In this document: positions 11,175 through 22,694 of the stretch, in pieces
Layout: each line of letters begins with the position of its first letter
Numbering within the stretch: position 1 is the first letter of the stretch
Assembly (NCBI GenBank): GCA_946800325.1
Contig: OX326960.1
Location: forward strand, 38,881,842-38,945,841
DNA: 64,000 nucleotides
Source: Luzula sylvatica
Lineage: Eukaryota > Streptophyta > Magnoliopsida > Poales > Juncaceae
Direction of reading: 5' to 3'
Position numbers and translations under genes: made by a program
Notes under the pieces: model-generated
Seen by the model: only the letters and a program-made list of their open reading frames with translations
What the model was told of the DNA's origin: nothing
Database searches by the model: none

Positions 11175-11480
11175 GCCCACTGAAAAGTAGATTCGCCTGA
11201 CGAGAAACAAAACCTCCCCTGCTTCAAAACGACAGGGGTAAGCCCTCCATTTGCTGGTCGCCAAAGACGAGAGCATCGCCTTTGGAAGCACCGGTAGCGT
11301 AGGGCATAGGGCCCTCCCGGGCCCCTCTGAATTAGTGATGGCGGATTCTAGGGACGGGACATGGATCCAAAAGGTTGAAGAAGGATTGGTGGGGCGCGCA
11401 GCGTGGAGTCAGAATCAGTGAAGAAATTCCATGTGCTTTTCCCTTATTATAGAAGTCAAAAGAAAAGGTAAAAGGTGACC

Positions 11481-11715
11481 GAGTTGAGATCCTTCCTGAG
11501 ATTGGTGAATGACTGTCGGAAGTTCATTTCTCAAAACTCGAGGAGGGCTGCATGCATCACTAAAAGACTTGCTGAAGAAATACCGGAACTAGTCAGAAGA
11601 GTGACCTTTTTGGCTTCAAATCCTTTGTGGAACCGGTACTGACCTGGATCACTCACTTCCCTGTTAAGTACATCAAGCCAACTATGCAATAGGAGGAGTT
11701 TTGATGCAAGAGGGA
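11481..11715 (+). pseudogene. Ty3/gypsy polymerase fragment (RT to RNase H), decayed
   Basis: The plus strand reads ELRSFLRLVNDCRKFISQNS, the block after the reverse transcriptase catalytic core in Ty3/gypsy pol (usually ELRSFLGL.NYYR.FI). About 170 bp later, after frame changes, comes HQANYAIGGVLMQEG, matching the RNase H start (usually DAS..AIG.VL.Q). The parts in between do not stay in one frame. No LTRs or other domains nearby. Confidence 0.7.
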
Positions 11716-12289
11716 CTATATATATATGAATAATATACATGTATATATATATATATATTAAAGTTTGCTTGAGTTGCATGAATAATCATGAATATCGTAT
11801 TCGAACACAAATACTATATCGGATTCAAATACAATATCCAATTTCGAATACGGATACGACTACGATATTCGATATTCCATTTCGAACACGAATACATATA
11901 TGAATACAATATCGAATGCGAATAAAATATTAAAAATAAAATAATAATATACATATAATATACATGTATATATATTAAAGTTTGCATGAGTCACTGAGTG
12001 CATGAATAATCATTACAATAATCAAGAAAATTTGTGATTAGGCATTAAAAACAAAATTTAGACAAAGGCGGGGAATGATACCCCGCCTGGCGAGGAACCA
12101 AACTTCGCTTTTTCTAAAATTTTGCAAAATGCGTTAATTATCTTTTGTAATAAAAAGCGGACAACCATCCTCCGCCTGGCGGGCTTTCATTCTGCGCAAA
12201 AGACATTTTTCAAATATTGTTCCATGAATGATTATTTTGTGAATAAACTTTAAAAAGTTGGTTACATATAAAAAAATTCCTTGATATTT

Positions 12290-13147
12290 CCGTTAAAGTA
12301 AGTCCATTCTCTCCAAATGGAGATTTCCTGTGATTTATAGGAGAGCAATAGCACGTCCAGCCCACTTCACGTGCATCTCTCATTTTCCATGTGTTAACCT
12401 CACCGACGGTGATTCCACCCTAGGATTGCCAGTAGCGCTGCAATAAAAAGCGGCTAAAAAGCGAATCTGACGATTGATCACCGCTCATGATTCCTTTTTC
12501 ACCTAGGTTTTATTGTCCGTGGTATAAACACCTCTATAAACTGTGAGAAAACATTGTATTATGACTTGCTTCACAGATTATAAAGTTTACTTGTACACCA
12601 GATTATTCAAAAAAAATTCTCACACAGAATCCAGATTACTAATTTTTATTTATGTGTATTTACGTGTGGCAGGTTACATTGAGCATCTTTCCTATTTATA
12701 TTGACGACTCGCTACGAGGTTGTTATATAGTAATATTGTCCGAAGATAAAAAACGTGTTCCGACCCCACTTACTGACTGACGCTCTCGTCTAATGTCATC
12801 GAGATCCTCTAGAATAATATTTGTAGAATGTGATGGATTGTACTAAAGAAGAAAGGAAATAATAGATGATTGTATAATGGATTGTAGAGGAATGGGATGT
12901 ATCATCGCAGATTCGTCCTGTAAAGGAGAAAAAAGAAGAAAAGAGACGAGAAAAGAAAGCTAGCATCCTCTCGCTGTGTGAACGAACTTCCACTCCCCCA
13001 CTCTCCCTTTCCTCTCTCTCTCTCTCTCTCTTGAGGCTAAGGTTCCATTATGTACTGAGATAAGGCTAAGGAAGAAGGCGACGAGGAACCTTCCTCATTT
13101 TCTCAATCATTCATTGCTGCAAGTTCATTGCAAGAAGGCGAGATACA
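12290..13147 (+). promoter_or_regulatory. Upstream region of the receptor kinase gene
   Basis: Unique-looking DNA between the MULE and the kinase gene. A CT-repeat leader sits at 13008-13032, about 115 bp before the start codon, typical of plant 5' UTRs. CACGTG (a G-box core) occurs near 12370 in ACTTCACGTGCATC. No TATA box chosen with confidence. Confidence 0.4.
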
Positions 13148-16100
13148 ATGGTTTCTTGTACTGTTGTTCTTCATGTCTACTTCTTAATCCTCATTGTTGC
13201 TCTGATTACTGCATCGCAAGGTCAAGTTCCAGGTATTTATTCATCTTTTATCTATGGTCAATTCACTCCGCTGTACATTCTTGTAGTAATTTTGTCAATT
13301 GTTCCTGTTTACGCATTGCCCTTGTAATTACTCCTTGTGAAAACTAATATTAAATTACCCCATGAAAGGCGCTTCGCATCATAATCTACCTTCAAAATTG
13401 ATACTTTATCTTCTTCCACTTAAATAATCTCATACAATTGACCGGATGAGTTGATTCACCTTACAGAGTTACATCATCACTGTCAAACCTTAGATAAGCA
13501 CTCTTACTTTTCAGTTTTTCTCTTATCTCATACAATTGACCCTCAAATCAAACTCATTTAAAGTAATGGGTAATCAAAATCAAATTTACTTCAAATCTCC
13601 TTTCGAACCTATACCATACAGGTTTTGTAAGCATAGATTGTGGCGGTACAGATCAATACACAGACGAACTCGGTCTATCATGGACTCCAGACACTCAACC
13701 ATTCGGAAAAACCGCAAACCTCACCCTCACATCCGAAACCCGAAAACAATACTCGACTCTTCGCTACTTCCCAGCGGATCCGCACAAATACTGTTACACC
13801 CTCAATGTGACGACCCGTACCCGTTATCTCCTCCGCGCCAGCTTTCTCTACGCCAACTTCGACCAAAGCAATGTTTTCCCCAAATTCGACTTGTCAATCG
13901 GCGCGTCTCATTGGTCCACCATTGTGATTAACGACTTAACCACTGTCATATCCAAAGAGGCGGTTTTGTTGGCTAATAACGACGTTATTAGCGTTTGCGT
14001 CTCGAATGCCATTGCGGGTCAACCGTTTATATCCACTCTCGAATTAAGACAATTAAACGGGTCGCTTTATTACACGGATTTCGAAACCGGGTTCTTTCTT
14101 GGATTATCCGCTAGGATTAATTTCGGTGCTCTCAGCGATTCCCCTGTCAGGTAAATTTACAAAAATACCCTTACACTGTACTCGCATTTTTATCTATTTT
14201 TTGTAATTTAGGTATCCTGACGATCCATACGATCGAATTTGGCAATCAGATAAGATAAAGAAGGCGAATTATTTAGTTGACGTGGCTCCAGGGACCACGA
14301 ACATCTCGACTTCACAAACAATCGACACCTCATCAGCCCCGGAAAAACCGCCGTCAAAAGTAATGCAAACCGCGGTAGAGGGGCAAAATCGTACTTTGAC
14401 TTACCGCCTCAACCTACCGGGTTTCCCGGGTTTCGGATGGGCGTTCTCCTACTTTTCGGAAATCGAGGATTTGGGGCCGGATGAAAGTAGGAAGTTCAAG
14501 TTGTTCATTCCTGGACTTGCTGATGTCAGCAAGCCCACGGTGAATGTTTTGGAAAACGCACCGGGTCCGTATCGGGTGTACGAACCGGGGTTTTATAACA
14601 TTTCGTTGCCGTTTGTTTTCTCGTTTGCGTTTCGACAGACGAACGATTCGATTCGCGGACCGATTTTGAATGCGTTGGAGATTTATAAATATTTTCCCAT
14701 CAATCTCGGCTCCCCTGACGGTACATAGTTAGTTAGAATATTCTTTAAATAATTGAAGTTCAAATAATGATTTTTTTTTTTTTTTGAGTAGTGGGTATAA
14801 TTGGAAAATTTGCGTCGAATTATTATTTGCTTAATGAGGGAGGGGATCCGTGCTTGCCGGTTCCTTGGACTTGGGTCAGATGTACGAGCGATCCACAGCC
14901 GTTAATAAGTTTGATGTAAGGAAATATCTTTTTTAATGATTTTATGTATTTGTTAATAATTGTTGGTTTTTTGAAAGTCTTTTGTCAGGGAAGAATTTGA
15001 GTGGAAATATTCCAGTGGAATTATCTAAATTATCTGGCCTTGTTGAAATGTATGCTTTTATTTTGGTTTTTATTTATAAATATATTTTTTGTCACTTTTT
15101 ATGAATTATTGTACTTTTTTGGTTATTTTGTAGATGGCTTGATGGTAATAATTTAACGGGTCCAATTCCTGATCTTAGTGGATCCCCCAATCTAAAAATT
15201 ATGTAAGAATCTATTTAACTCTTTATATATTCTTTTATATAATTTGAGTTTTAGTTACAATTATAAAATTTTGAATGCAGTCATTTGGAGAATAATCAAT
15301 TGACTGGAGGCTTGCCTTCATCCTTGTCAAATTTACCGAATCTTAGAGAATTGTAAGCATCCTTAAATCTTAATTGGATTTAATAGGCTTTAAGACTTTA
15401 ATAATTTATTAATCACAGGTATATTCAAAATAATATGCTCTCTGGATATATACCGAGGACTCTCGTAAATAAAAATGTCATTCTCAAGTGAGTACATATT
15501 ATTTCCTCAAATTTTTACCTTTTCGAAATTCAATTAACGATTTTTCCTTTCTATGCAGATATTCTGGAAATGTGTATGTAGAAAAAGAAAAGAACACAAA
15601 ACAAGATTTGTTAATAATAATTTGCGTTCTCATCGGAGTTGCCTTTCTTCTAGTAGTGTTTCTATCCGTTTTTATCTTGTGCCGCAAAAGACTCAAATTT
15701 CTCTCCAAACAAGATGATATTACGAAATTGCCACGACAACAAACGCATCAAAAACCGTACGCGGCTTCGTCTGCATTCTACGACGAATTCTCCAACGTGA
15801 CGGCGCACAGATACAGTTTTACGGAGCTGGAACAGGCAACGGCGAATTTCGAGAGGAACATCGGATCCGGCGGTTTCGGCATCGTGTACTATGGCAAAAC
15901 GAAAGACGAAAAGGAAATCGCGGTTAAGGTTCTCTCCAACGATTCCACTCAAGGAAGAAGACAATTCTCCAATGAGGTGCTGTCACGAATCAAATTAAAA
16001 TAATTAATATTTTACAGAATTGACCCTGAAAGATTGGGTAATTTGGTATTAGGTATCGTTGCTTTCGAGAATACATCACAGGAATTTGGTGTGTTTTCTT

Positions 16101-17432
16101 GGATATTGTCCGCAAGAAGGGAAAAACATGCTCGTTTATGAATTCATGTGTAACGGTACTCTCAAAGAACACCTTCACGGTAACTTTTTTGTCTCATTAT
16201 ATATTTAATTACCGTTTTACCCTTCTCTCTTTTCTCAAATTAATGTTATATATTCGTAGGACCCAAAGCTAAAGAATCTCCTTTGACCTGGCTTAAACGC
16301 CTTGAAATTGCCGAAGACTCTGCAAGAGGTTCTACTTGAATAAAGTTTATATGATTTTTCTTCATAATCATACTTATTATTTAATAATGATACTAAATTA
16401 TTAATATAAATATAGGGATAGAGTACTTACATACGGGATGCACACCAACAATAATACACCGAGACATAAAAACAAGCAATATTTTACTCGACAACAATAT
16501 GAAAGCCAAAGTTGCAGATTTTGGCCTCTCTAAATTAATATTGGCTGACGAGTCACACGGGTCGACCATTGTTCGCGGTACTGTTGGCTACTTAGATCCC
16601 GAGTAAGCAAAAGATTAAAACAGCATAATTTCATATATACCCTTGTAAAAAGTTTTAAAACTTGCCAATGGTCCCATAGCCTAGATGGTTGAGTGCTCAG
16701 CACAATAAACCCTCATGTTGTAGAGGTTGTGGGTTCGAATCCCGGCGGCATCAATATAAAAAAAAGAAACCTATTATGGCCTTCGTGGCCTAGGATTCTC
16801 TTCAAAAAAAATTAGAATATTGTCTTATATATTTCCCCCAAATTCTCTCTTTCGTTTCACTTCTTTAATCTAATATATTCGAGGTCTCGACACATTGTCG
16901 AACCTCCTTCAAAAAAAAGAAAAGTTTTAAAAGTTTTTTATTTTTTGAAGTTACTACACGAATCAGCAATTGACAGAGAAGAGCGACGTGTATAGTTTCG
17001 GCATTATTTTATTCGAATTAATATCTGGCCAACAACCTTTATCCGGCCCCCGTTTCGGCGATAAATACAAGCATATAAGTGACTGGGTAAGTCTTAAAAT
17101 TACAATTTTACCCTTGGTTATAAACCATTAACGAAAATTCGTTAATTTTGCAGGCGAAACATCACTACGAAGCGGGGAATATAGAGGCGATGATTGATCC
17201 GGCATTAGAAGGGAAATATAACGATATTCAATCGATATGGAAGATTGCCGAGACTGCAGTGCGGTGTAGTAATTTGCAAACGGCAGGTAGGCCCCACATG
17301 TCAGAGGTCTTGAAGGAGATCCAAGATGCTATTGGGTTAGAAGAGGAATCTTCGAGCGGTGCCGTGCGTGTCAGGACCGAGTCGGATATTTTTGGTTCGG
17401 GTCAGTTGGATCAGTATCCTCAGTTGAGGTAG
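13148..17432 (+). CDS. Malectin-like/LRR receptor-like Ser/Thr kinase (At1g67720-type), 14 exons
   Basis: Exons: 13148-13232, 13622-14150, 14212-14720, 14792-14915, 14978-15049, 15134-15202, 15281-15352, 15419-15487, 15559-15976, 16053-16179, 16260-16328, 16416-16602, 16951-17086, 17154-17432. All are GT-AG and in phase, giving 914 aa. Order: signal peptide (1-25), malectin-like ectodomain opening [13 protein letters not shown], three to four LRRs on 69/72-bp exons, one membrane segment ([18 protein letters not shown]), and a kinase with glycine loop [13 protein letters not shown], lysine in [16 protein letters not shown] and the GTVGYLDP activation segment. Catalytic residues are present, so it should be active. 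Family members sit in the plasma membrane; the ligand is unknown. The usual DPE after the activation loop is DPD here at the exon 12/13 junction. Intron 12 carries a SINE. Confidence 0.92.
16660..16919 (+). mobile_element. tRNA-derived SINE in kinase intron 12
   Basis: A tRNA-like head begins GGTCCCATAGCCTAGATGG, with A box TAGCCTAGATGG (16677-16688) and B box GGTTCGAATCC (16732-16742), followed by an unrelated body ending in an A run. It is flanked by AAAAGTTTTAAAA at about 16649 and 16920, a plausible target duplication. The cloverleaf is not complete, so it is not a tRNA gene. It is sense-oriented in the intron and leaves the kinase splice sites intact. Confidence 0.75.
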
Positions 17433-20400
17433 TTTAGGGTTGAGGAGCGGGTTTTGTATGATTCTTTTTTAGGAGGATTTATTATTTATTTATCTACGAG
17501 TTTTATTTAATTTGTTTTGGGTTTGGTTTTGGTTTTGGTTTTGCGTTAATTGGGATGTATAGAATTTTGAACATGGTTGCTATGAAAGTTTGGTAGTAAT
17601 TTGAGTTGATATTTTAGGGAGCAAGAAAAATGTGTTCACAAGTTTATTATGCATGCTAGAAAAACAAAAAATCACTTTTGAATTACAATATGATTCTTTT
17701 GAGAATCACTTTTGAACAAGAAGATTTATCTTGTAAACTAAAATATGTATATTATGTAATTATATTATTCGGTTGATCTTCTATGTGCATCATGTTTTTA
17801 AATTTTCAGGATTGGGTAACTGCATGTTTCAAAGTATGAAATGGAGCATTATATGAAGGAATTAATTCACCTTTCAATCTAAAGACATTTGATTGGTTGA
17901 TGTTGGGATTTTGGGGTTTATTTTATATTAATTTATCTTGGAGAAAATTTGGGAGATTGAAATTGGGAGATAGATATCAAAATTTAATAATATATCCCAC
18001 GCACGGAGAGGTTTCCGATGAAAGTTTTTTTTCTTTTCTTAATTGGATAATGATACTCTCCTCCCAAAAGACACATACAAAAGAATAGATAGATACAAAC
18101 ACCAAAAATGTGCACACTCAATAATATATGGATACAATATTTCGAGATAGGGGAGATTGTTTGCCACACTCCTTACTCTATTTTTCTCTCTCTATTTTTT
18201 TGGAGATTTTCTCTCTATTTTTCTGGAGATTTTCTCTCACTAAAAACATATGAGATGGGTTGCATTTATAGATCACATGAACCCTCTCAATACAACTATT
18301 TGTGTAGATACTTCTATTCTATTTAATAGACACATATATCTCATATTCACACAAAAATACATTGAATATTATCCTGTCCTAATAATATTATTAATTAAAA
18401 AAAACATTAATTTTAATAGTTGAGCCCTTCGCTGAAAATGTTAGCTAATTCTAGTAGTTAACTTAATATAGTAAAAATAACGGTTCGGTCCGATAAATGG
18501 GACTGGTGTAATTGTACATTACTTTGGTTTCTTCTAATGTTTCAACTTGTGTTTTTTTATTCGAAAAAAAAAACGCTATTCATTTAGATAATTGTTTTCG
18601 AAATAAGTATCATCGTATAAGTGCTTATATATTGGTTCTTCGTGTGAGGGGGTGTGAGTGTACTTCGTTAGATCACGAAGTTATTGCCGATTGATCACAC
18701 TTTTGGCACGAGACGGACACAAAAAAGAAATCAAGTGGGTTCGTTTATCGTTTCAAATAAATAAGGACAGAGATTTACCGGTTAGTTAAAAGTCATTTTT
18801 TTCAAAAAAATAAATATATATATTCATGTATCTTTCATGAGTATTTTTTCCGTAAATTGTAATAATATAATAAATGTAGTATAATGGAGTATAAAAAAAT
18901 ATAATATAATATAATATAATATAAATTTACAATTTTCATTAAAGTACGCTAAACCTTATAAAATTATTTAATGATGTTGATTACTTTATTTTAGTAAAAT
19001 ATCATTCCTAGAGTTTCAAAAAAAATATTACAAAATACTTACTCACCAAAAAATTAAGTTTTTAATTTTAGTTCTTTTTATATACAAAATAGTTGAAAAA
19101 TTCCTCAATCAATTCCTATAAAGCATCCACTAATAAAAAATTGAATTTTTTTTCTACTATGCTACAGTAAACTAGTGAGTTATCAGTTGGCAAATAAATA
19201 ATAATAATAATAATGTGTTGTACGCATACAAAAAGTGTGATCAATAATCAATAACCAAAACTGAATATGTTTTCATGATAAAATGAAATAAACATCTTCG
19301 GAGACATGAATAACTATATATGCCAATAAATCTTCTTTCTATAAAACTTCTTTACGAGAATAATAGTTCTAATCAGTAAACATAAAACTTGAAATATTAG
19401 AAGAAACCAAACAAATGATTAGATAAAAATGCCAAGTGTAATCACCATATTCGGCTCGACTTGTGAGGATGGCAACGTGTCGGAGATCTCGATATTTAGC
19501 TTAGTCGACGATTCGAGTTGGTTGTGGTATTGGTCTCAGTTGAGTCTTTATTTGCACCGAAATGCCTGGAATCTCGTATATTTATAAAAGAAGATAAATC
19601 AATATGCAAGAAGGTGAAAATTTGGTCTTGTGATTCACATAATTCACATTGAATGATTGGAGTTGAGGAGGACTTATTTAAAAAAAGAAAGTAATGGGGA
19701 CTAAAATTATAAACTCCATTTTAAAATAATTTATTGGATTATCTTTATACTTTTTGAACTTTCCTTCATAGAAAAGAAAAGATTTATCGAAATGAATAAT
19801 GTTGAAAATATGTTCATAGTTTTATTTTATTAAAATATATAACAAAAAAATATTTGACATATATCTAAATGATTGAAAATCGAATTTTATATTAGTTTTT
19901 GTGTGTATGAAAGAATCGTAAATTTGATTTATTTGAACGGCTAGTTTTTTGAACTTAGTCTCCAACAAGAAGTTTTTTTAACTTACTCAACTCTTAGTTT
20001 TTTTTTAACTTATTAGTTATTAGGCAACGGCTATTTTTTATATTTTCTAAAAATTAATTATATTAAAAGAATAATATTTTGTACTAATTGTATTAAAAAA
20101 TAATATTATTCACCGACTAGTTGCATTAAAAATAATATTATACAACGATTAGTTTTTAATCAGTTTTATATTCATAATTTCATGCAATTTCATCGAATAT
20201 TTGTTTGTTATAGTTTACAAAACTAACTAGGGGCCAGTACTAAAAAAAAAAAAAAAAATTGTTATAGCTTCTCCCTGCAAACGTGGCTCTTATTATTCGT
20301 CGATTTTGATTATCTCAGTTTGAACTATTTACAAAATGTTGGATGTTAAATTTCGGGCTTTTAGTTTGGGCTTAATTTCGGCCAGCATTATATAGAATTT

Positions 20401-20450
20401 TAAACAATAAAATAGTGGTTTTTGGGAACTTTTCGGTTTGACCCTTGCCT
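17433..20450. other. Intergenic region, no gene seen
   Basis: AT-rich DNA downstream of the kinase gene. About 17890-18470 has LTR-like features (starts near TGTTGGGATTTTGGGG, repeated GGAGATTTTCTCTC, a TTTATAG box) but I could not find a matching CA end or target duplication. The rest has no supported ORF or recognised repeat. Confidence 0.4.
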
Positions 20451-20462
20451 ATATATATATAT

Positions 20463-20757
20463 GAGGTTATATATGGTGCCCCCCAAACATCAAAAAAGGT
20501 CCTTGATGAGGTGGCAAAAATAGGGTTAATGGTTTGTTTAGGCTCTCTAATTGACTCGATTAAATATTAATTGACACGTTTAATTGACACGTATACATGT
20601 TAATATTGGTACATGCTAATTGACGGGTTAATTCAATTAAACGTGTTAATTAATATTTAATCGAATCAATTAGAGAGGCTAAACAACCCACTAATCCTCT
20701 TTTTGCCACCTCATCAAGGACTTTTTTGTGATGTTGGGGGGCAAAGTATATTTTCCC
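20463..20757. mobile_element. Fold-back MITE, MULE-type, copy 1 (295 bp)
   Basis: Flanked by 9-bp TATATATAT on both sides (20454-20462, 20758-20766). Arms are inverted over most of the length: GCCCCCCAAACATCAAAAAA with TCCTTGATGAGGTGGCAAAA on the left and the complement on the right, then CTCTCTAATTGA(C/T)TCGATT. Copy 2 is at 34191-34495. No coding sequence. Confidence 0.85.
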
Positions 20758-21140
20758 TATATATATTTCTGAATCGAGGCAAGCATTAATCTGTGTTTTT
20801 TTGGAAGGCACCAAACTCGTTACTATTTGCAATGGGATGGCTCTTCATTAAATTTAAAATCTCACGAAATCCAAGAAGGATATATAGAGGGTTGCAATTG
20901 CAATGCACACCAATTCCTAAGTTACCGTCTTGTCTATATGTTGTCCTTGTGTCTAATTAGGGACCCCTATTTTATTAAATTAACTCAATTGTCAGTACAT
21001 ACCAAGATTCATTTTCCTCGTTTTTCTTCAACTTTTATTTTCTGAAATTTTGATAACTTCTCATAATATATATAGGAAAAATGCAATAAATATACCAAGA
21101 AAATACGAAAATACCAAGTTCTACACGAATAAACTTGCAT

Positions 21141-21146
<6 letters not shown>

Positions 21147-21201
<55 letters not shown>
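21147..21201 (+). repeat. (CA)n microsatellite
   Basis: About 27 CA units downstream of the WOX gene. Confidence 0.95.
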
Positions 21202-21203
<2 letters not shown>

Positions 21204-21400
21204 ATTTGAACTCATATATTGCATTTGATCACCAAAACCCTAGAATCCTTTTCCTAACTTAATCAGTGAAACCTAAAATTATTAATTATCCTACTTCCTC
21301 TAAAGTTTGAAAGTTTTGGGAATAATCAAATGCAACATAATAAAGACACTAAACCCATAGTAATCAATTAGAAGATTCAGACTAAATTAAAGGACATAAA

Positions 21401-22045
21401 CTAATCCTTGTGTCCAATACTAGTGCTTTTCGTAGGAAATAGATCGAGTGTCGTCAGAGGCCGGCAACACGGCATCATCATCGTCCAATCACTACGTGCC
21501 AAGTGTGCATTACTTTCTGATCCGACGAAGAAGTTCGTCGGCTCTTGTACTATTGCATCTTGTATTGGTGCTCCTCCCTATGATAACAAAAATACAATTG
21601 CATTAGAGACTAATTACGATATATTTATTTTTAGAAAACATACATTAATTATGTTAATGTATGTCATGTTTACCTGGTGATAAAAGGGAATCGGAGAGGT
21701 CTTCTGAATCTCCATGAATGGAGGAGGAAGAAAGGAAGAAGGAGAAACGAACCCTTGGTCCACGAATGGATGGTGGACCAAGTTATGATAATGAACTGCA
21801 GATTGAGCATACAAAAGATTCATGGAATGGAGTTTCCTTCTCAGTTTTTGTCTGTCTCTCGCTTTGTGATTCTGAAACCAGTAAAACACGTTTTTGCCTT
21901 CTATTCTCCCGTAACAAGAGAGATATGCTGTGATTTGTTGGATTTGAGATGAATTCGGTGTTCGTAGACCATTTCTATACAAATCTTCCAACATCATCAG
22001 TTGTTCTTGTGTTGGGCACCATCTTGTTGTTGGAGCTTGAGGCAT
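21401..22045 (-). CDS. WOX3: WUSCHEL-related homeobox protein, WOX3/PRESSED FLOWER type
   Basis: Exons 22045-21674 and 21577-21401, both phase 0, give 182 aa. The homeodomain (about residues 6-70) begins [20 protein letters not shown] and ends with the WOX signature [20 protein letters not shown]. Exon 2 ends with a WUS box TTLDLFP (residues 166-172), the repressor motif of the WUS clade. The RWCPT start and single intron after the homeodomain suit WOX3, whose proteins act in the nucleus at organ margins during lateral blade outgrowth. It is shorter than Arabidopsis PRS, mainly between homeodomain and WUS box. The symbol is by motif similarity; WOX1/WOX5-type alternatives fit less well. The leader and upstream DNA hold GA runs (22085-22200, 22389-22437). 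Confidence 0.9.
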
Positions 22046-22384
22046 GTCTTTTTGTTTCTCTCTCTTAAAAGTTCAAAGTCCTCTGGAGAGAGAGAAGAGA
22101 CAAAAGGGATGGAATGATGGAATGGTATGTGGTTCGGCAAAGTGTGAAGTTTATAAAAAGGTTAGAGAGAGAAAGAGATGGAGAGAGAGAGGAAATAAAT
22201 GAGGATACTGATGTTTACTCAAGAGGGCATTGATTGTGTTTAGGGTTTGCTATTGTTTCATGTTTAGGGTTTGCTTTCTTCTGACTACAATTTGTTTCAT
22301 TTCTAGGGTTGGCACTTTTCTGACTTCCAATCTGTTTCCTCCTTAGGCCTTGCTTTTTCCGACTTCCAATTTGTTTTCAATTTG

Positions 22385-22388
<4 letters not shown>

Positions 22389-22437
<49 letters not shown>
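22389..22437 (+). repeat. (GA)n microsatellite upstream of WOX3
   Basis: About 24 GA units some 350 bp upstream of the WOX start codon. GAGA-type tracts in plant promoters can recruit BPC proteins; whether this one does is not shown by sequence. Confidence 0.9.
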
Positions 22438-22438
<1 letters not shown>

Positions 22439-22694
22439 CTGACAAATTAGTCTGAACTGAGATATGGTAATTGCCAATTTGTCATGTATGTAGGGACAGA
22501 GGCCATAGGGTGAGATAGACTCTCATAAGGCTGTCTCCCTAGTTCTTTTAGATAAATGGAACGAGTAAAAATCATAAGGTTATTATGATATACTCAAATT
22601 TTCGACCATGCAAGTTTAGGTTATGTTTTTATTATGACCTCATGATTTCAATGCAACTTGGTAAAATAAAAAAATTTATAAAAATTCAGAATTA

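Larger units (their letters stand above)
6706..12280. mobile_element. Mutator-like transposon (MULE) with nested insertions, 5.6 kb
   Basis: The element is flanked by a perfect 9-bp direct repeat TTGATATTT at 6697-6705 and 12281-12289. Its ends are inverted: left G(G)GAATTTTTTATATGTAACC (interrupted after 14 bp by the Pack-MULE and resuming at 7596), right the complement of the same sequence ending at 12280. The arms continue as near-complementary sequence to about 8310 and back to about 11750, over 500 bp. A 9-bp duplication with long TIRs is the Mutator signature. No transposase was found, so it is non-autonomous. The interior contains a MITE, another TIR element, a hAT MITE and a gypsy fragment. 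Confidence 0.85.

Noticed and set aside
16669..16752. tRNA gene
   Set aside because: A and B boxes are present, but the body does not close into a full cloverleaf, the sequence continues into a SINE tail and it is flanked by a direct repeat.
17890..18470. Solo LTR
   Set aside because: TG start and promoter-like features are present, but I found no matching CA end, target duplication or second copy.
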